The notes under the pieces were generated by a model. It had not been told where the DNA came from and did not search any database. It saw only the letters and a list, made by a program, of their open reading frames with translations. A stretch of DNA of 60,210 nucleotides, taken from contig JBCCGI010000050.1 in assembly GCA_039029355.1 (NCBI GenBank), forward strand, positions 1 to 60,210. The letters run 5' to 3'. Within the stretch, counting starts at the first letter, position 1; each line of letters begins with the position of its first letter. Below, piece after piece: positions 59,649 through 60,210 of the stretch. The position numbers and the translations under genes are program-made. This DNA comes from JBCCGI01 sp039029355 (GTDB lineage Bacteria > Planctomycetota > UBA1135 > GCA-002686595).

Positions 59649-60210
59649 TCGGAGCGGTCACCGTCCTCCCGGCGATGCTCGCCCTGGTGACCGCCGCGTC
59701 GGCGGGAGCGCGCCGTGCGTTCCTGTGGATCGTCCTTCCCAGCCTGCTCCTGCTGCCGAACTACTACGTCTGGAAGCTGCCGGGCATCCCGCGCTTCGAC
59801 TTTCACAACTACCTGCTCTTGGTCGCCGTGGGAGGCTTCGTCTGGACCCGGCGGGGCCTGCCCCGCTTTCACCCGATCGACCTGCTCCTCGTCCTCTATG
59901 TCGTGCTCGTCACCGGCTCGGAGCTCTCGAACAAGGCCTTCGGCGAGGCGCGCAACCTGTGGGCTCTGACCTGCATGGGGATGGTCGCTCCCTACCTCCT
60001 GGGCAAGTGGCTGGCCGAGGATCCCCGGCTGCTCGTCTCGACGTGCGCCGTCCTGGTCCTTGTGGGGGCCTTCGTCGGCGCGGCTTCGGTCTACGAGGCG
60101 CGGATGGGCGCAAACCCGTTCGACTTCTGGCGATCCCGATGGGCCGGGCCGGTTCCCTGGGACGGTGCGCTCTATCGCGCCGGGATTCGCCGCGTCGCCG
60201 GGCCCTTCGC
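59645..60210 (+). CDS. O-antigen ligase/polymerase-like membrane protein, 5' part only
   Basis: The frame opens at the GTG overlapping the Wzz-like stop (GTGA) and continues to the window edge, giving 188 residues without a stop. It begins with a helix (AVTVLPAMLALVTAASAG) followed by several hydrophobic segments (FLWIVLPSLLLLPNYYVW, YLLLVAVGGFVW, DLLLVLYVVLVTGSE, LLVSTCAVLVLVGAFVGAASVYE). Near the end it reads GIRRVAGPFA, like the periplasmic loop of Wzy/WaaL family proteins. Position after Wza and Wzz suggests the polymerase (Wzy) of this locus; ligase activity cannot be excluded. Confidence 0.8.
   Translation, partial: MIGAVTVLPAMLALVTAASAGARRAFLWIVLPSLLLLPNYYVWKLPGIPRFDFHNYLLLVAVGGFVWTRRGLPRFHPIDLLLVLYVVLVTGSELSNKAFGEARNLWALTCMGMVAPYLLGKWLAEDPRLLVSTCAVLVLVGAFVGAASVYEARMGANPFDFWRSRWAGPVPWDGALYRAGIRRVAGPF

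Noticed and set aside
1..60210. tRNA, rRNA, CRISPR array, insertion sequence, prophage or plasmid origin
   Set aside because: I looked for cloverleaf ends, spaced direct repeats, transposase or integrase motifs and att-like repeats and found none that can be supported.

Overview
The window is uniformly very GC-rich bacterial chromosome with no tRNA, rRNA, CRISPR array, transposase or phage gene that I can see. The gene content points to a free-living Planctomycetota-like bacterium, probably from a marine or uncultured lineage. The indicators are an ECF sigma factor translationally coupled to a Hanks-type kinase with a formylglycine-generating-enzyme-like domain, sigma factors fused to membrane-anchored beta-domain tails, a beta-helix protein, a PKD metalloprotease, an LruC/DUF4114 protein, and few Shine-Dalgarno sites. 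The phylum is an inference, because no marker gene such as rRNA is present.

Layout. 1-2091: 3' end of a HAD phosphatase and a flavin monooxygenase. 2092-5383: sensor kinase plus sigma-54 activator. 5529-7633: TetR regulator overlapping a secreted beta-helix protein. 7653-11770: two divergent secreted proteins, one a PKD metalloprotease. 11780-15634: a small conserved protein, a membrane-tethered sigma factor fusion and a DUF6265-like protein. 15837-20258: a membrane protein and di-heme peroxidase diverging from a PhoB/EnvZ-type two-component pair. 20486-22807: a mosaic surface protein (FG-GAP, collagen-like, tail-fibre-like, kelch). 22971-24007: HxlR regulator diverging from an NTF2-like lipoprotein. 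24153-33481: TetR regulator and an RND efflux operon that also carries a two-TM potassium-channel-like protein, an SDR enzyme and nearby a lipoprotein. 33614-35560: a flavin-dependent-halogenase-like enzyme closed by a terminator. 35650-38178: a second membrane-tethered sigma factor fusion. 46834 down to 38260 (minus strand): an ECF sigma - kinase/SUMF1 - orphan - orphan operon ending in a strong terminator, followed by a giant orphan lipoprotein. 49328-47181: LruC-domain lipoprotein. 49356-60210: an exopolysaccharide locus, with a seven-gene flippase/glycosyltransferase operon on the minus strand diverging from Wza-like, Wzz-like and Wzy-like genes on the plus strand, the last running off the window.

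How the genes work together. The exopolysaccharide locus is the most coherent pathway: nucleotide-sugar-dependent transferases build a lipid-linked unit, the flippase moves it, the Wzy-like protein polymerises it, and the Wzz/Wza proteins set chain length and export it. The 61-bp region between its two arms carries two back-to-back near-consensus sigma-54 promoters, so both arms may be switched together by a sigma-54 activator. The RND operon is preceded by two overlapping perfect 18-bp palindromes lying on a plausible sigma-70 promoter, consistent with control by the adjacent TetR protein.

Best candidates for an undescribed system: (1) the sigma/kinase/orphan/orphan operon at 41845-46834 with its downstream giant lipoprotein; (2) the two paralogous one-polypeptide sigma factor - transmembrane - extracytoplasmic beta-domain proteins at 12134-14626 and 35650-38178; (3) the divergent sigma-54 switch of the exopolysaccharide locus, whose predicted transcripts would be almost leaderless.
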